Shown in pieces: positions 1 to 8,265 of a stretch of 64,000 nucleotides of DNA. The number at the start of each line of letters is the position of its first letter. The first letter of the stretch is position 1. The stretch is from Acidobacteriota bacterium. Lineage in GTDB: Bacteria > Acidobacteriota > Terriglobia > Bryobacterales > Bryobacteraceae. The translations under genes were made by a program, and so were the position numbers. Location: positions 41,136-105,135 of the forward strand of contig JANXSF010000136.1 in assembly GCA_025352795.1 (NCBI GenBank), written 5' to 3'. The notes below the pieces were generated by a model. The model was not told where the DNA came from, ran no database searches, and saw only the letters and a list, made by a program, of their open reading frames with translations.

Positions 1-1
1 G

Positions 2-607
2 CGTCGTATTCAAAAGGCTGAAGCTGCCAGTGCCGATTCCCAATTGCCTGATCTGGACCGGCCCGTAGGTGTTCCAGGGGCCTATGCCGATCATGCCCGC
101 TTGATGTTCGATCTGCAAGTGCTGGCGTTACAGGGCGATGTAACTCGCGTAATCACGTTCCAACTGGCCCGCGAAACCAGCACCCGAACCTATCCTGAAA
201 TTGGAGTTCCTGAAGCGCACCATCCCACAACGCATCACGGTGGCGATGCAGAAAAAATGATGAAGGTTGCTAAGATCAATGCCTTCCATGTTTCACTATT
301 TTCCTACTTCCTGCAAAAGTTGAAGGCAACTCCCGATGGCAATGGGACGCTGCTGGATCATTCCATTTACCTGTATGGAAGCGGCATGGGCAACCCCGAC
401 AAGCACGATCATGTGAACCTGCCGATTCTTGTGGCTGGTGGTGGCGCTGGCAACATGAAGGGAGGTCGTCATATCCGCTATGCCGAACCAACTCCACTAG
501 CCAACTTACATTTGACGTTGCTCAATAAGTCTGGCGTTAGACTCGACAAATTCGCCGATAGTAAAGGCCGTGTGAAGGAACTTCTGGATGATCCGCTTTC
601 GCTTTAG
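2..607 (+). CDS. DUF1552 family secreted protein, C-terminal part
   Basis: The reading frame is already open at the left edge, so the N-terminus lies outside the window; about 201 residues are visible. The sequence follows the C-terminal half of DUF1552 proteins closely: RRIQKAE, then LDRPVGVP, MFDLQVLAL, TRVITFQLARE, RTYPEIGVPEAHHPTTHH, LLDHSIYLYGSGM, NLPILVAGGGAG and GGRHIRYAEPTPLANL. DUF1552 proteins are exported proteins of planctomycetes and acidobacteria that usually sit beside DUF1592 cytochrome-like proteins; their biochemical role is unknown to me. The end overlaps the start of the ankyrin gene by 20 bases, so the two are probably translated together. Family assignment is confident, function is not. 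Confidence 0.9.
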   Translation, partial: RRIQKAEAASADSQLPDLDRPVGVPGAYADHARLMFDLQVLALQGDVTRVITFQLARETSTRTYPEIGVPEAHHPTTHHGGDAEKMMKVAKINAFHVSLFSYFLQKLKATPDGNGTLLDHSIYLYGSGMGNPDKHDHVNLPILVAGGGAGNMKGGRHIRYAEPTPLANLHLTLLNKSGVRLDKFADSKGRVKELLDDPLSL

Positions 608-1994
608 TCTATTGCTTGTTCTGTCTGTGGCGGCAATTGCAGCCGACCAGCATGTGAAACCGGATGCGGATGGAACAACTCCACTGCATTGGGCTGTCTA
701 CCAGGACGATGCTGAAACGGTAGGGGCACTGCTGCGCGCCGGTGCCAATGTGAAGGCAGCAAATCGTTACGGAGTGACTCCGCTTTCCCTCGCTTGCACC
801 AATGGAAATGGGGTCATAGTCCGGTTGCTACTCAACGCCGGAGCAAATCCGAATGACGTCCTTTCTGGTGGCGAAACGGCACTAATGACCGCCGCACGAA
901 CAGGAAAAGTAGACGCCGTGAACACACTTTTGGAACACAAGGCTGAAGTGAATGCCAAGGAAACCAAGTACAAGCAAACAGCTTTAATGTGGGCTGCCGC
1001 AGCAGGGAATGTCCAGGTGGTGGAAGCTTTGTTAAAAGCCGGTGCAGACATTCATGCCAGTTCCAATGCCGCATTTACTCCACTGCTATTCGCCGTTCGT
1101 GAAGGGCAAATCGGTACAACAAAAGCTCTATTGAAAGCCGGTGCAGATGTCAATGAAACAGTAAAATCACAAGCGAAAAAGGCAGGCGGCGTGACGGGTC
1201 CACCAGCGGCTGGAACCAGTGCACTGCTACTGGCAACATCCAACGCTCACTTTGAACTTGCGTCGATTCTATTGGACGCTGGTGCCGATCCAAATGCTGC
1301 TGCCCCTGGATGGACGCCACTTCACGCAATTACTTGGATGAGAAAGCCTGGCCTGGGGGATAACGACCCCGCACCGCAAGGCTCAGGCAATATGACCAGT
1401 CTGGAACTGGTCCAAAAGCTGGTTAAAAAAGGTGCTGACATCAATTTCAAGATGACTAAAAAAGTCAATGTTGGCCTTACTGCCTTGAACACGCTGGGAG
1501 CCACTCCTTTCTTTTTAGCGGCCAGAACTGCCGATGCTGAAATGATGCGTTTCCTAGCGAAACTGGGAGCAGATCCACTGCTGCCGAATGACGAAAACAC
1601 CACTCCTCTAATCGCCGCAGCAGGCCTGGGTACACGTTCACCGGGCGAGGATGCCGGAAGTGAAAGTGAAGTGGTGGAAGCCATGCAAGCGGCCCTGGAT
1701 CTGGGTGCCGATATCAATGCAGCCAATAAGAACGGCGAAACCGCCATGCATGGAGCGGCCTACAAAAACCTCCCCGGCGCCGTTGAGTTTCTACATTCCA
1801 AAGGTGCCCGGATTGAGATTTGGAACGTCAAAAATAAGTTCGGCTGGACCCCGCTGATTATTGCGGAAGGCTATCGGTTCGGTAACTTTAAGCCATCGCC
1901 CGATACGATTGCTGTCTTCAGGCGAATCATGACAGCAGCCGGAGTTTCTATTCAATTCACTCTGTCCAAAAGTGCCGAATGGCCAGTGCCATAA
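588..1994 (+). CDS. Secreted ankyrin-repeat protein
   Basis: A 468-residue protein starting with a signal peptide (MIRFRFSLLLVLSVAAIAA, cleavage likely near residue 19). Almost the whole mature part consists of ankyrin repeats with the usual DGTTPLHWA and LLxAGAN/LLKAGAD consensus, roughly ten units, two of them interrupted by longer loops near residues 195-210 and 245-290. Ankyrin repeats bind protein partners; no catalytic domain is visible. The ATG lies inside the end of the DUF1552 gene (20-base overlap in another frame), so translational coupling is likely and the two products may act together in the periplasm. This pairing is familiar from planctomycete and acidobacterial genomes. It ends 10 bases from the stop of the convergent receptor gene. 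Confidence 0.88.
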   Translation: MIRFRFSLLLVLSVAAIAADQHVKPDADGTTPLHWAVYQDDAETVGALLRAGANVKAANRYGVTPLSLACTNGNGVIVRLLLNAGANPNDVLSGGETALMTAARTGKVDAVNTLLEHKAEVNAKETKYKQTALMWAAAAGNVQVVEALLKAGADIHASSNAAFTPLLFAVREGQIGTTKALLKAGADVNETVKSQAKKAGGVTGPPAAGTSALLLATSNAHFELASILLDAGADPNAAAPGWTPLHAITWMRKPGLGDNDPAPQGSGNMTSLELVQKLVKKGADINFKMTKKVNVGLTALNTLGATPFFLAARTADAEMMRFLAKLGADPLLPNDENTTPLIAAAGLGTRSPGEDAGSESEVVEAMQAALDLGADINAANKNGETAMHGAAYKNLPGAVEFLHSKGARIEIWNVKNKFGWTPLIIAEGYRFGNFKPSPDTIAVFRRIMTAAGVSIQFTLSKSAEWPVP

Positions 1995-2004
1995 GGCTGC
2001 GTTT

Positions 2005-5000
2005 CTAAAACTCCAGTCGTGCACCTAATTGGAAATTACGACTTGCCCTGGCTCGTGAAATGGTCCCGCCACTAATCACGTCCACTCGATTCTCCGGCAG
2101 GTTGAAGTTGGGGTGATTCGGCAAATTAAACGATTCCCCCCGTAACTGCAATCCCACGGATTCACCAAGCTTAAATCTTCGGGAAACCGACATGTTCAAA
2201 CTGAACGTGCCCGGTCCATCTAAAATGTTCCGTCCGGAACTTCCAAAACGATAAGCTCCCAACGGCACCACCGGGAATGCCCTGCGATCAAACCATTGAT
2301 CTACCCCGGCATTTTCTAACGAACCAGTGGAGATGCGGTCTGGACGACTGGCCTCGCCATTGGAGAAGTTAAAATTGGCAACTTTAGGCGTGAACGGCTG
2401 GCCCGTATACATGGTGCTGGTGCCGGAAAGCTGCCAATCGCGGGCAATCACATTTTTTGAAATTGAGGGTGACCAGATGAAGCTGCCCGCAAAGGCATGC
2501 CCAATGTCGAAATCACTACGGCCCCGCTCGCTTCGCAGATTTCTTGAATCCTGCGCGTTGGCAAAATTGTATTGGATCGCTCCGCCGGTATTGGAACTCT
2601 CATCAATCGACTTGGCGTAGGTGTAGGCAGCACGAACAAACAACTGCTTTGTGAACCTGCGACGAACAGTGACCGCGCCGGAATTGTAGATGGAGTTAGA
2701 ACTATCGGAGATGATGTTAATTGTGCTGAATCCAGCGTATGGCCGCGTGGAACGCAGCGCCTGTTCGCGACCCGGTTGATTCAAATCGTACCGCCTCTGC
2801 AAGTGTGTTCCCTTAGACCCGGCATAGCCCACTTCAAGAACCGTGCCATGCCCAAACTCACGTTCGAACGTCATGCTGTACGATTGCAGATTTTGCGGTT
2901 TTGGATCAGACGGTCCGCCAGTTGTCGTAGTGGTTCCGCCAACGCTTCTGCGGGCCAGTGGGAAGGGATTAGAAACTGTAAGCGCGGTGGGTGTGGCGGC
3001 AACTGCTGTGTACGATTCATTGATTGAGAATGGAAACGTATCGCTATATTCATCCATTCGGTACAGTGAACTGCTGCCATAGAAAATTCCATATCCACCG
3101 CGAATCACGCTACGAGTGCCGCCGAAGGGTCGCCAGGCAAAGCCGAAGCGTGGAGCCAGGTTCAAGTAATTCGGTTTGACAATACTATTGGGCAAGCCAA
3201 CTTCCGACGCCCGCACCACATATTTCTGCAAACCCGCTGTGGCAATTCTGGAATCGAATTCCGCTTGGGAAAGCACTCCAATTCCTGAAATCACCTGTTT
3301 CCCCAAATCAGGAATGAACATGGACCAGGCACCAAATTTTTCCTGAGGGGGTTTCATCAACTCGTAACGCAGTCCGATATTCAGCGTGAGTGACGAAGTG
3401 ATTTTGTAGTCGTCTTGAATATAAGAGGAATAGCTGGAGACCAGATGATAAGGCCCCGCTCCATCTAACTGACGCGAAGTGCTGCTGGGAAAGCCCAGTA
3501 GCAGATCGGCCATTGGTTCACCAGTGTTGCGTCCCAGAAAAGTAAGCCGACCGCGTGTGCCGCCAAATTGCTTGGAAAAATATTGGATGCGCAGGAATTC
3601 AGCACCATATTTCAAGCTGTGTTTGCCTTTGATCCAAGTCATGGCACCGGTGTATTGATAGTTGTTGTAAGACCAGATTTTTGGCAGATCGTAGGCAGGC
3701 CCAAGAATGATGTAACCCGTTGCCGTCAGTTCCGGAAGTCCGCTGGCGATAGGGTTGCGGATGCCGCCAACGAACCCTGCCTCACCGGCCCAATCTTTGT
3801 CCGATCCAAAGGGCCAGCGCTGATTGTTGGTCTTGCGTGAAAATGACGCCTTCCCTTCAAAAAACATAGTGGGCGTAATGGTGCGCAAGTAACGAATATA
3901 GGGCAACACGTCCAGCGTATTGTTGCTGGAACCGAAGATCGGCAGCGGAGAACGGGCATCGGCTACCGGATCAAAGTTAGAACTGGGCTTCCAGAAAACA
4001 CTGGTTGTAATGCGATCCTTCGGATCGAATTGATGATCCACCTTAACGCTGAAGTTATTGTTTTGCGAGGTGCCATTGCCTTGCGAAATAAAATTATTGA
4101 CACCACCGTTTAAATTGGGTTTCGGGTAGTATGCCGCCAGCTTCACCGCCACCGGATCAAACCTGCTAACGGGGATTTGATTCTTCGGGAAAGGCACCTT
4201 GGCAATCGGATCGGTGATGGCAATCAATTTGCCGAACGCATCGGTCGCTTTGGAAAAGTCGCCTAACATCATTTCTGGTGTGGGTGTGATTCCCCGCTGC
4301 GTCTTACCGTTTCCTAAGCGCAACGAATCCCAACTGAACATGAAGAACGTCCGGTTGCGACCGTCATAGATTTTTGGAATAAATACAGGCCCAGTGATGG
4401 TGGAACCGAATTGGTTGCGGCGTAGTTTTGATTTGGTGACGTCAAAGTAACTTTTGGCATCAAACGCGTCGTTACGTATAAATTCGTACATGGATCCGCG
4501 CAACTTGTTTGTGCCACTTTTGGTAACCACGCTGAGAACGCCACCGGCATACTTGCCGTATTCAGCAGCAAAGCCGGAGGTGATCAACTTGAATTCCTGA
4601 ACGCTTTCAATGGAAGGACTGATCATCGCCCCGGTGTTGCGCTTCTGCGTATTTTCCACCCCGTCAATCACAAAACCAAAATTATCGGCACGAGCTCCGT
4701 TCACAGCATAGGCCCCGTCGCCACCGTCACCTTTGGGAATCACGCCACCAGTGAGATAGGCAAGGTCGGAAAAATTGCGACCGTCCAAAGGCATTTCGGC
4801 AATTTCTTTATTAGTGGTCACCTCGCCTCTGGCCCCGCTTTCGGTATTCAACACAGGCGGCGTATCGGTTACCGTCACACTTTCCGATGTAGAACCAACC
4901 TCCAGAGCGATATCCAGTCGCAGAGCGTTGTCGATGGTCAGGTTGAACTCCGAATGTTTGTAGGAACGGAATCCTTTGTGCGTCGCCTCCATGGTATAAC

Positions 5001-5220
5001 GGCCCGGATTCAAAAAGAGAATGGTGAAGTCACCGGACTGGTTTGACGAACCCATGGTGAGGATATTCGTATCAAGATTGGTAATTCTAATGTTGACGCC
5101 AGCAATGATGGCTCCAGTAGGGTCGGTAATCCTGCCGACGACGCTAGCGGAAGGTTGCTGACCAAACAATCCCACACTTGTCGCAAAACAGATAAATATT
5201 GTAAGAATACGTTGCCGCAT
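2005..5220 (-). CDS. Oar-like TonB-dependent receptor with carboxypeptidase-like N-terminal domain
   Basis: About 1071 residues. The start is set by a strong GGGAGG Shine-Dalgarno six bases before the ATG at 5220; it gives a signal peptide (MRQRILTIFICFATSVGLFG). Next comes a carboxypeptidase regulatory-like fold (VVGRITDPTGAIIAGVNI, residues 25-105), then a plug domain containing VNGARADNFGFVIDGVENTQ and the barrel, ending in aromatic phenylalanine as expected for BamA-dependent insertion. Such Oar-type receptors are abundant in Solibacter relatives and probably take up large carbohydrate or peptide ligands using TonB energy; the ligand cannot be told from sequence. No substrate-binding lipoprotein partner is adjacent. 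Confidence 0.9.
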   Translation of the reverse strand: MRQRILTIFICFATSVGLFGQQPSASVVGRITDPTGAIIAGVNIRITNLDTNILTMGSSNQSGDFTILFLNPGRYTMEATHKGFRSYKHSEFNLTIDNALRLDIALEVGSTSESVTVTDTPPVLNTESGARGEVTTNKEIAEMPLDGRNFSDLAYLTGGVIPKGDGGDGAYAVNGARADNFGFVIDGVENTQKRNTGAMISPSIESVQEFKLITSGFAAEYGKYAGGVLSVVTKSGTNKLRGSMYEFIRNDAFDAKSYFDVTKSKLRRNQFGSTITGPVFIPKIYDGRNRTFFMFSWDSLRLGNGKTQRGITPTPEMMLGDFSKATDAFGKLIAITDPIAKVPFPKNQIPVSRFDPVAVKLAAYYPKPNLNGGVNNFISQGNGTSQNNNFSVKVDHQFDPKDRITTSVFWKPSSNFDPVADARSPLPIFGSSNNTLDVLPYIRYLRTITPTMFFEGKASFSRKTNNQRWPFGSDKDWAGEAGFVGGIRNPIASGLPELTATGYIILGPAYDLPKIWSYNNYQYTGAMTWIKGKHSLKYGAEFLRIQYFSKQFGGTRGRLTFLGRNTGEPMADLLLGFPSSTSRQLDGAGPYHLVSSYSSYIQDDYKITSSLTLNIGLRYELMKPPQEKFGAWSMFIPDLGKQVISGIGVLSQAEFDSRIATAGLQKYVVRASEVGLPNSIVKPNYLNLAPRFGFAWRPFGGTRSVIRGGYGIFYGSSSLYRMDEYSDTFPFSINESYTAVAATPTALTVSNPFPLARRSVGGTTTTTGGPSDPKPQNLQSYSMTFEREFGHGTVLEVGYAGSKGTHLQRRYDLNQPGREQALRSTRPYAGFSTINIISDSSNSIYNSGAVTVRRRFTKQLFVRAAYTYAKSIDESSNTGGAIQYNFANAQDSRNLRSERGRSDFDIGHAFAGSFIWSPSISKNVIARDWQLSGTSTMYTGQPFTPKVANFNFSNGEASRPDRISTGSLENAGVDQWFDRRAFPVVPLGAYRFGSSGRNILDGPGTFSLNMSVSRRFKLGESVGLQLRGESFNLPNHPNFNLPENRVDVISGGTISRARASRNFQLGARLEF

Positions 5221-5299
5221 GAAGGCCTCCCTGGATTCCACAATTCTAACCGATAATTTGGAATTCAAGGAGGACCTTTTTGTTACATCGATAATTTGC

Positions 5300-5965
5300 T
5301 TAATGAATTGCAGCCTGAGTTTCGGACTTCATTTTTAACGCCATACTCAGTACGTGCTTAGGCTTCCAGGACATGGGGTCCAAAGTTGTTGCCAACCGTC
5401 CCTCTCTTTCCGCTTTGACAAAATCCTTCAACCGCAAGTAGGCAATGCCTAAGTTGGAATGTGCTGGACTGGATGCCGGGTCCAAAGACACAGCAACTTG
5501 CAGCTCTTGCAATGCTTCATCCCAGCGATCTTGTTGCATCAAACTGGTGGCCAGGTTGTTGTGCGCTTCCATGTACTGCGAATCAATTGAAATTGCGCTG
5601 CGAAAATGTTGTTCCGCCCCAACTTGATTGCCACTTTCCGTCATGCGAACTCCCGCAGCAAGCTCTTTTAACGCCTTTTTCGGCACTTTATGTGTCAATT
5701 TGTACGCAGCAACAGGCCCTAAAGGTGGCAAGGTGGGGGCTATTGAAGCTCTTGATAGGCAATCTTCCGCACGGAGAGTTCGATCTGGTAAGGCAGCTCG
5801 CGATGCGCTGAGTGGGGAGGAACGGTCTGCCCGAAATTGGGCTTGGCGCTCCTCGGCTGAAATACAGGGGTCTTTATCATCTTGGCGAAAAAGGCTTTGG
5901 CAAAAAAGGCTTTGACAAAAAAGGAAGGAAGCCGTCACCAGAGTGACGGCTGATAGGGATTTCAT
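5300..5965 (-). CDS. Secreted TPR protein
   Basis: A 221-residue protein with an N-terminal signal segment (residues 1-26) and at least three tetratricopeptide repeats in residues 105-215 (AEQHFRSAISIDSQYMEAHNNLA, then WDEALQELQVAVSLDP, then FVKAEREGRLATTLDP). The ATG at 5965 is preceded by AGGAG at good spacing. TPRs mediate protein-protein contact; there is no enzyme domain. The signal peptide contains a 5-residue repeat (CQSLF) encoded by an imperfect 15-base tandem repeat, described separately. It lies 80 bases upstream of the Oar-like receptor on the same strand, so both could be co-transcribed. Precise role unknown. Confidence 0.8.
   Translation of the reverse strand: MKSLSAVTLVTASFLFCQSLFCQSLFRQDDKDPCISAEERQAQFRADRSSPLSASRAALPDRTLRAEDCLSRASIAPTLPPLGPVAAYKLTHKVPKKALKELAAGVRMTESGNQVGAEQHFRSAISIDSQYMEAHNNLATSLMQQDRWDEALQELQVAVSLDPASSPAHSNLGIAYLRLKDFVKAEREGRLATTLDPMSWKPKHVLSMALKMKSETQAAIH
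5884..5928. repeat. Three-unit 15-base tandem repeat inside a signal peptide
   Basis: Units at 5884-5898 (GGCGAAAAAGGCTTT), 5899-5913 (one base different) and 5914-5928 (diverged at the end). Each unit holds a run of five or six A and encodes five residues of the TPR protein's hydrophobic signal segment, so gain or loss of a unit keeps the frame. Confidence 0.85.
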
Positions 5966-6070
5966 AGATAGTCTCCTGATATGGAAATAAAGCTAACTCA
6001 GGAAACGATCTGGGTTCCCAGCGGACTGGTAGGTAAACCTCCGGCGCGGAGGATCGGGAAAATCAGTTTG

Positions 6071-6421
6071 TTATGCGCAAGCGGCCAGAATCAGGCCAAT
6101 CTGATTATCCTCAAAGGGTGCGGCGCAATAATCTTTTGCACCGGCCTCAAGAACGTCAACCCATTCCTTTTCTTCAGGAATACGGCTGGCAGCAATCACC
6201 GCTGGTTTGGGTGGAGCACCAGAGCTAGCCGCTAAGATAGAACGAACTTCGGCGAGTTCGGGTGGGCAAAAAACAACGTCGTAGCTTCGCCAATCTATAA
6301 ACGATTCCGACGGACCTTGAGTTGGTTCCAAATCAAGATCAACCGATAAATGAGAGAGGGTCTTCTTCAATTCAGCTTCCACCTCAGGGTCAAGATGGGC
6401 TAATAGAATTCGTTTCAGCAT
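6071..6421 (-). CDS. Degenerate response-regulator receiver domain protein
   Basis: A stand-alone 116-residue protein with the length and strand order of a CheY-like receiver (MLKRILLAHLDPE at strand 1, SYDVVFCPPEL at strand 3, LEAGAKDYCAAPF near the end). The residues needed for phosphorylation are missing: the acidic pair after strand 1 is reduced, the phospho-acceptor position after VVF is Cys-Pro, and the conserved Lys before the final Pro-Phe is Ala. It is therefore probably a pseudo-receiver that acts by protein contact. AAGGAG lies upstream; GTG at 6424 directly precedes ATG at 6421, and spacing favours the ATG. About 170 bases without a gene separate it from DUF2061; I see no terminator there. 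Confidence 0.7.
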   Translation of the reverse strand: MLKRILLAHLDPEVEAELKKTLSHLSVDLDLEPTQGPSESFIDWRSYDVVFCPPELAEVRSILAASSGAPPKPAVIAASRIPEEKEWVDVLEAGAKDYCAAPFEDNQIGLILAACA

Positions 6422-6590
6422 CACAATCTCCTTTTATTAGGACATAGTATTTTTGATGCTCGAACTAGGAGATTTAAGGCCCGACTAGGCCACTCCTTTG
6501 AAGGTACTCCAGGTTCAGGAAAATTACCAATCAAAAGTTTGTATAAAGGCGAAAAAGATGCGGGTGTAAAGGCAGACGCAAAGGAGGGGA

Positions 6591-6812
6591 TTAAATTTCG
6601 TACTCTGGAGGCTTGGGCCGACCAATGGTGATTTTGTTCCAGATTCGTTCATGCAGGAAATATAACCCTAACTTCGAGACCATATCGAGCAAGCCTGCAC
6701 CGGCTGAGTTTTTCCAATTCCCGGTGTAGAGATAGAATATCAGCGCCGTAGTCAACGACCCTAAAATACGGTAACTGATTGCTTTCGCGATGCTGCGGGC
6801 GTGCGTTTCCAT
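6591..6812 (-). CDS. DUF2061 family small membrane protein
   Basis: A 73-residue protein (METHARSIAKAISYRILGSL at the start) matching the DUF2061 pattern: RS-AKAISYRxLG, a hydrophobic segment TTALIFYLYTGN, a second one and the signature YFLHERIWNKI. Two membrane spans are expected; function unknown. The frame stays open further upstream, but the divergent promoter predicts transcription starting near 6828, so the ATG at 6812 is the sensible start and a 16-base leader results. The extra upstream frame would run over the ferredoxin gene and its promoter. Divergent neighbour: ferredoxin. Confidence 0.82.
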   Translation of the reverse strand: METHARSIAKAISYRILGSLTTALIFYLYTGNWKNSAGAGLLDMVSKLGLYFLHERIWNKITIGRPKPPEYEI

Positions 6813-6834
6813 AGAGATACAAACTGCTGGCTCA

Positions 6835-6863
6835 ATCATACCAAAGTCTATGGAGATTGTGAA
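6835..6863 (-). promoter_or_regulatory. Sigma-70-type promoter for DUF2061 gene
   Basis: On the minus strand TTCACA (6863-6858), a 17-base spacer and TATGAT (6840-6835). Predicted transcription start is an A near 6828. The -35 box overlaps that of the divergent ferredoxin promoter almost base for base, so the two promoters should compete for RNA polymerase. Confidence 0.7.
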
Positions 6864-6885
6864 GTTACTTTCTAGCCTGTATAAT
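6857..6885 (+). promoter_or_regulatory. Sigma-70-type promoter for ferredoxin gene, predicted leaderless
   Basis: TTGTGA (6857-6862), a 17-base spacer and a perfect TATAAT (6880-6885). Six bases later comes GTG at 6892, which is exactly the +1 position, so the mRNA should begin with the start codon. Confidence 0.75.
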
Positions 6886-6891
6886 GAAATT

Positions 6892-7284
6892 GTGCCTAAA
6901 GTGACTTTTCTGCCGGCCAATGTAACTGTAGAATTTGACCCGGCCACCATGCCCTTTGCCGAGCATGGCAAGCAAGCTTCCTTACTCGACGTCGCCATCA
7001 ACAACGGAATCACGTTGGAACACGCCTGTGGAGGCAATTGTGCCTGCACCACTTGTCATGTGATCGTGAAAAGTGGCGATGAACAACAGTTGAGTGAAAT
7101 GGAAGACGATGAAGCGGATCGTCTGGACATGGCTCCCGGCTTGACCCTTCGTTCCAGACTGGGTTGCATGGCCATTGTAAAGGGAGATGTGACGGTGGAA
7201 ATCCCCACCTGGAACATCAACTACATCAGCGAAGGTGGCGCGTCCATGAATATGGGTGACGCAATTCCTCCTCCGAAAAAATAA
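6892..7284 (+). CDS. ISC-type [2Fe-2S] ferredoxin
   Basis: A 130-residue protein starting VPKVTFLPANVTVEFDP. Ligand cysteines are C46, C52, C55 (CGGNCACTTC, the C-x5-C-x2-C pattern of adrenodoxin-like ferredoxins) and C92 in RSRLGCMA. Such ferredoxins carry electrons in the cytosol, typically for Fe-S cluster assembly or P450 systems. Compared with the usual ~110 residues it has a longer C-terminal tail ending PPPKK. GTG at 6892 is chosen because homology begins there and because the promoter puts +1 on this codon; there is no Shine-Dalgarno. No isc genes lie nearby, so its partner is unknown. It ends 7 bases from a convergent gene. Confidence 0.9.
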   Translation: MPKVTFLPANVTVEFDPATMPFAEHGKQASLLDVAINNGITLEHACGGNCACTTCHVIVKSGDEQQLSEMEDDEADRLDMAPGLTLRSRLGCMAIVKGDVTVEIPTWNINYISEGGASMNMGDAIPPPKK

Positions 7285-7291
7285 CCAGCTT

Positions 7292-8224
7292 CTAATTTTT
7301 AGATTCAGACATCTTCGTCGAAATTGTTTCCAAGTCCTCATTGGAAAAATTCATATCCAGATTCACGCTGGAATCTGACATGGTAATCAGCAGCGCATCC
7401 AATAGCTTCAACATGTCCTGACTTCGATCAGGCATTTGCAACCGGGCAAGTCCAATCACACCGCGCAAAGTGTCGTGCAGTGTCTTCGAGTCTTTGGCAG
7501 TAGGACACTGTGCATTGACCGTCAAATGCAGCCCACCGGAAAGGTCTAGCATGGCTGTGGAGCTTTGCAATGAACCCATCAGCCGAGGCAGGTTGGCCAT
7601 CAGATTCCTGGTCATATTGGAGGATTCGCCACCGCCGTTGAGGAGAAATTCAGGAATCGGTAAGCCATTCAGTGCGATCACCCAGGCTTGGTTGTTGCGA
7701 CGTACTGATGCCAATTTATCCAGGAAGGCTTTTGGAGCAGGTGGATGATCGTTGCGAGCGTCAATCAGTTGATGCAGCAATTCAATTTTGCCTGCCGCAA
7801 TGGTGGAAGAGTTTAAAAACACAACACCGGATGCGTCATGGGTGAACAACATATAGCCTTTGTAATTGGCCCTTACAATACCGGGTTTTTCAATGGTTGG
7901 CTCCATACCCATGCCGGAAAACGAACCGCGAGCCAGCACTAAAGATTTCCCTTTGGCGTCGGAAGTGAACATGATCTCCCAAAGATCCTTGCGCGGGTCC
8001 AGACCAGTTTCTTTTTCGAAAGTATCCAGCGGCTGTTTGAACTGCGGATTGACGGAGTACTTTTTGTACGCCGCTGTTTCCCGTAGTTTTTCCATCTTGA
8101 TTCCAGCCAGCACCACCGTATCACTGGGGACAAGGGCCAGCAATGCGGGGTCAACAAATAGATTGTCGTTTTGTCGATTGCAACCGACTAAAGCCAGGGC
8201 AAGCAGCGCAGCAGTAATTCGCAT
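7292..8224 (-). CDS. Lipoprotein of unknown function
   Basis: About 310 residues from the ATG at 8224. The N-terminus MRITAALLALALVGC is a lipoprotein signal with lipobox LVGC, so the protein should be lipid-anchored. The mature part contains PSDTVVLAGIKMEKLRET and a later segment with GKIELLHQLIDAR; this resembles acidobacterial proteins of the DUF3352 type that begin by describing a per-protein score-like fold, but I am not confident of a family. A TTG further upstream would extend the frame but would spoil the signal peptide. It follows the DUF1080 gene after 41 bases in the same direction and may be co-transcribed. Confidence 0.7.
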   Translation of the reverse strand: MRITAALLALALVGCNRQNDNLFVDPALLALVPSDTVVLAGIKMEKLRETAAYKKYSVNPQFKQPLDTFEKETGLDPRKDLWEIMFTSDAKGKSLVLARGSFSGMGMEPTIEKPGIVRANYKGYMLFTHDASGVVFLNSSTIAAGKIELLHQLIDARNDHPPAPKAFLDKLASVRRNNQAWVIALNGLPIPEFLLNGGGESSNMTRNLMANLPRLMGSLQSSTAMLDLSGGLHLTVNAQCPTAKDSKTLHDTLRGVIGLARLQMPDRSQDMLKLLDALLITMSDSSVNLDMNFSNEDLETISTKMSESKN

Positions 8225-8265
8225 AAACAATGTAACGGACAGATAGTTGCTATCGTTCAAGATGA

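Noticed and set aside
5981..6235. 84-codon plus-strand frame between the TPR and receiver genes
   Set aside because: Overlaps the receiver gene antisense, no ribosome site and no recognisable sequence.
6813..7052. Upstream extension of the DUF2061 frame by 80 codons
   Set aside because: It would run antisense through ferredoxin and its promoter; homology and the mapped promoter position support the later ATG.
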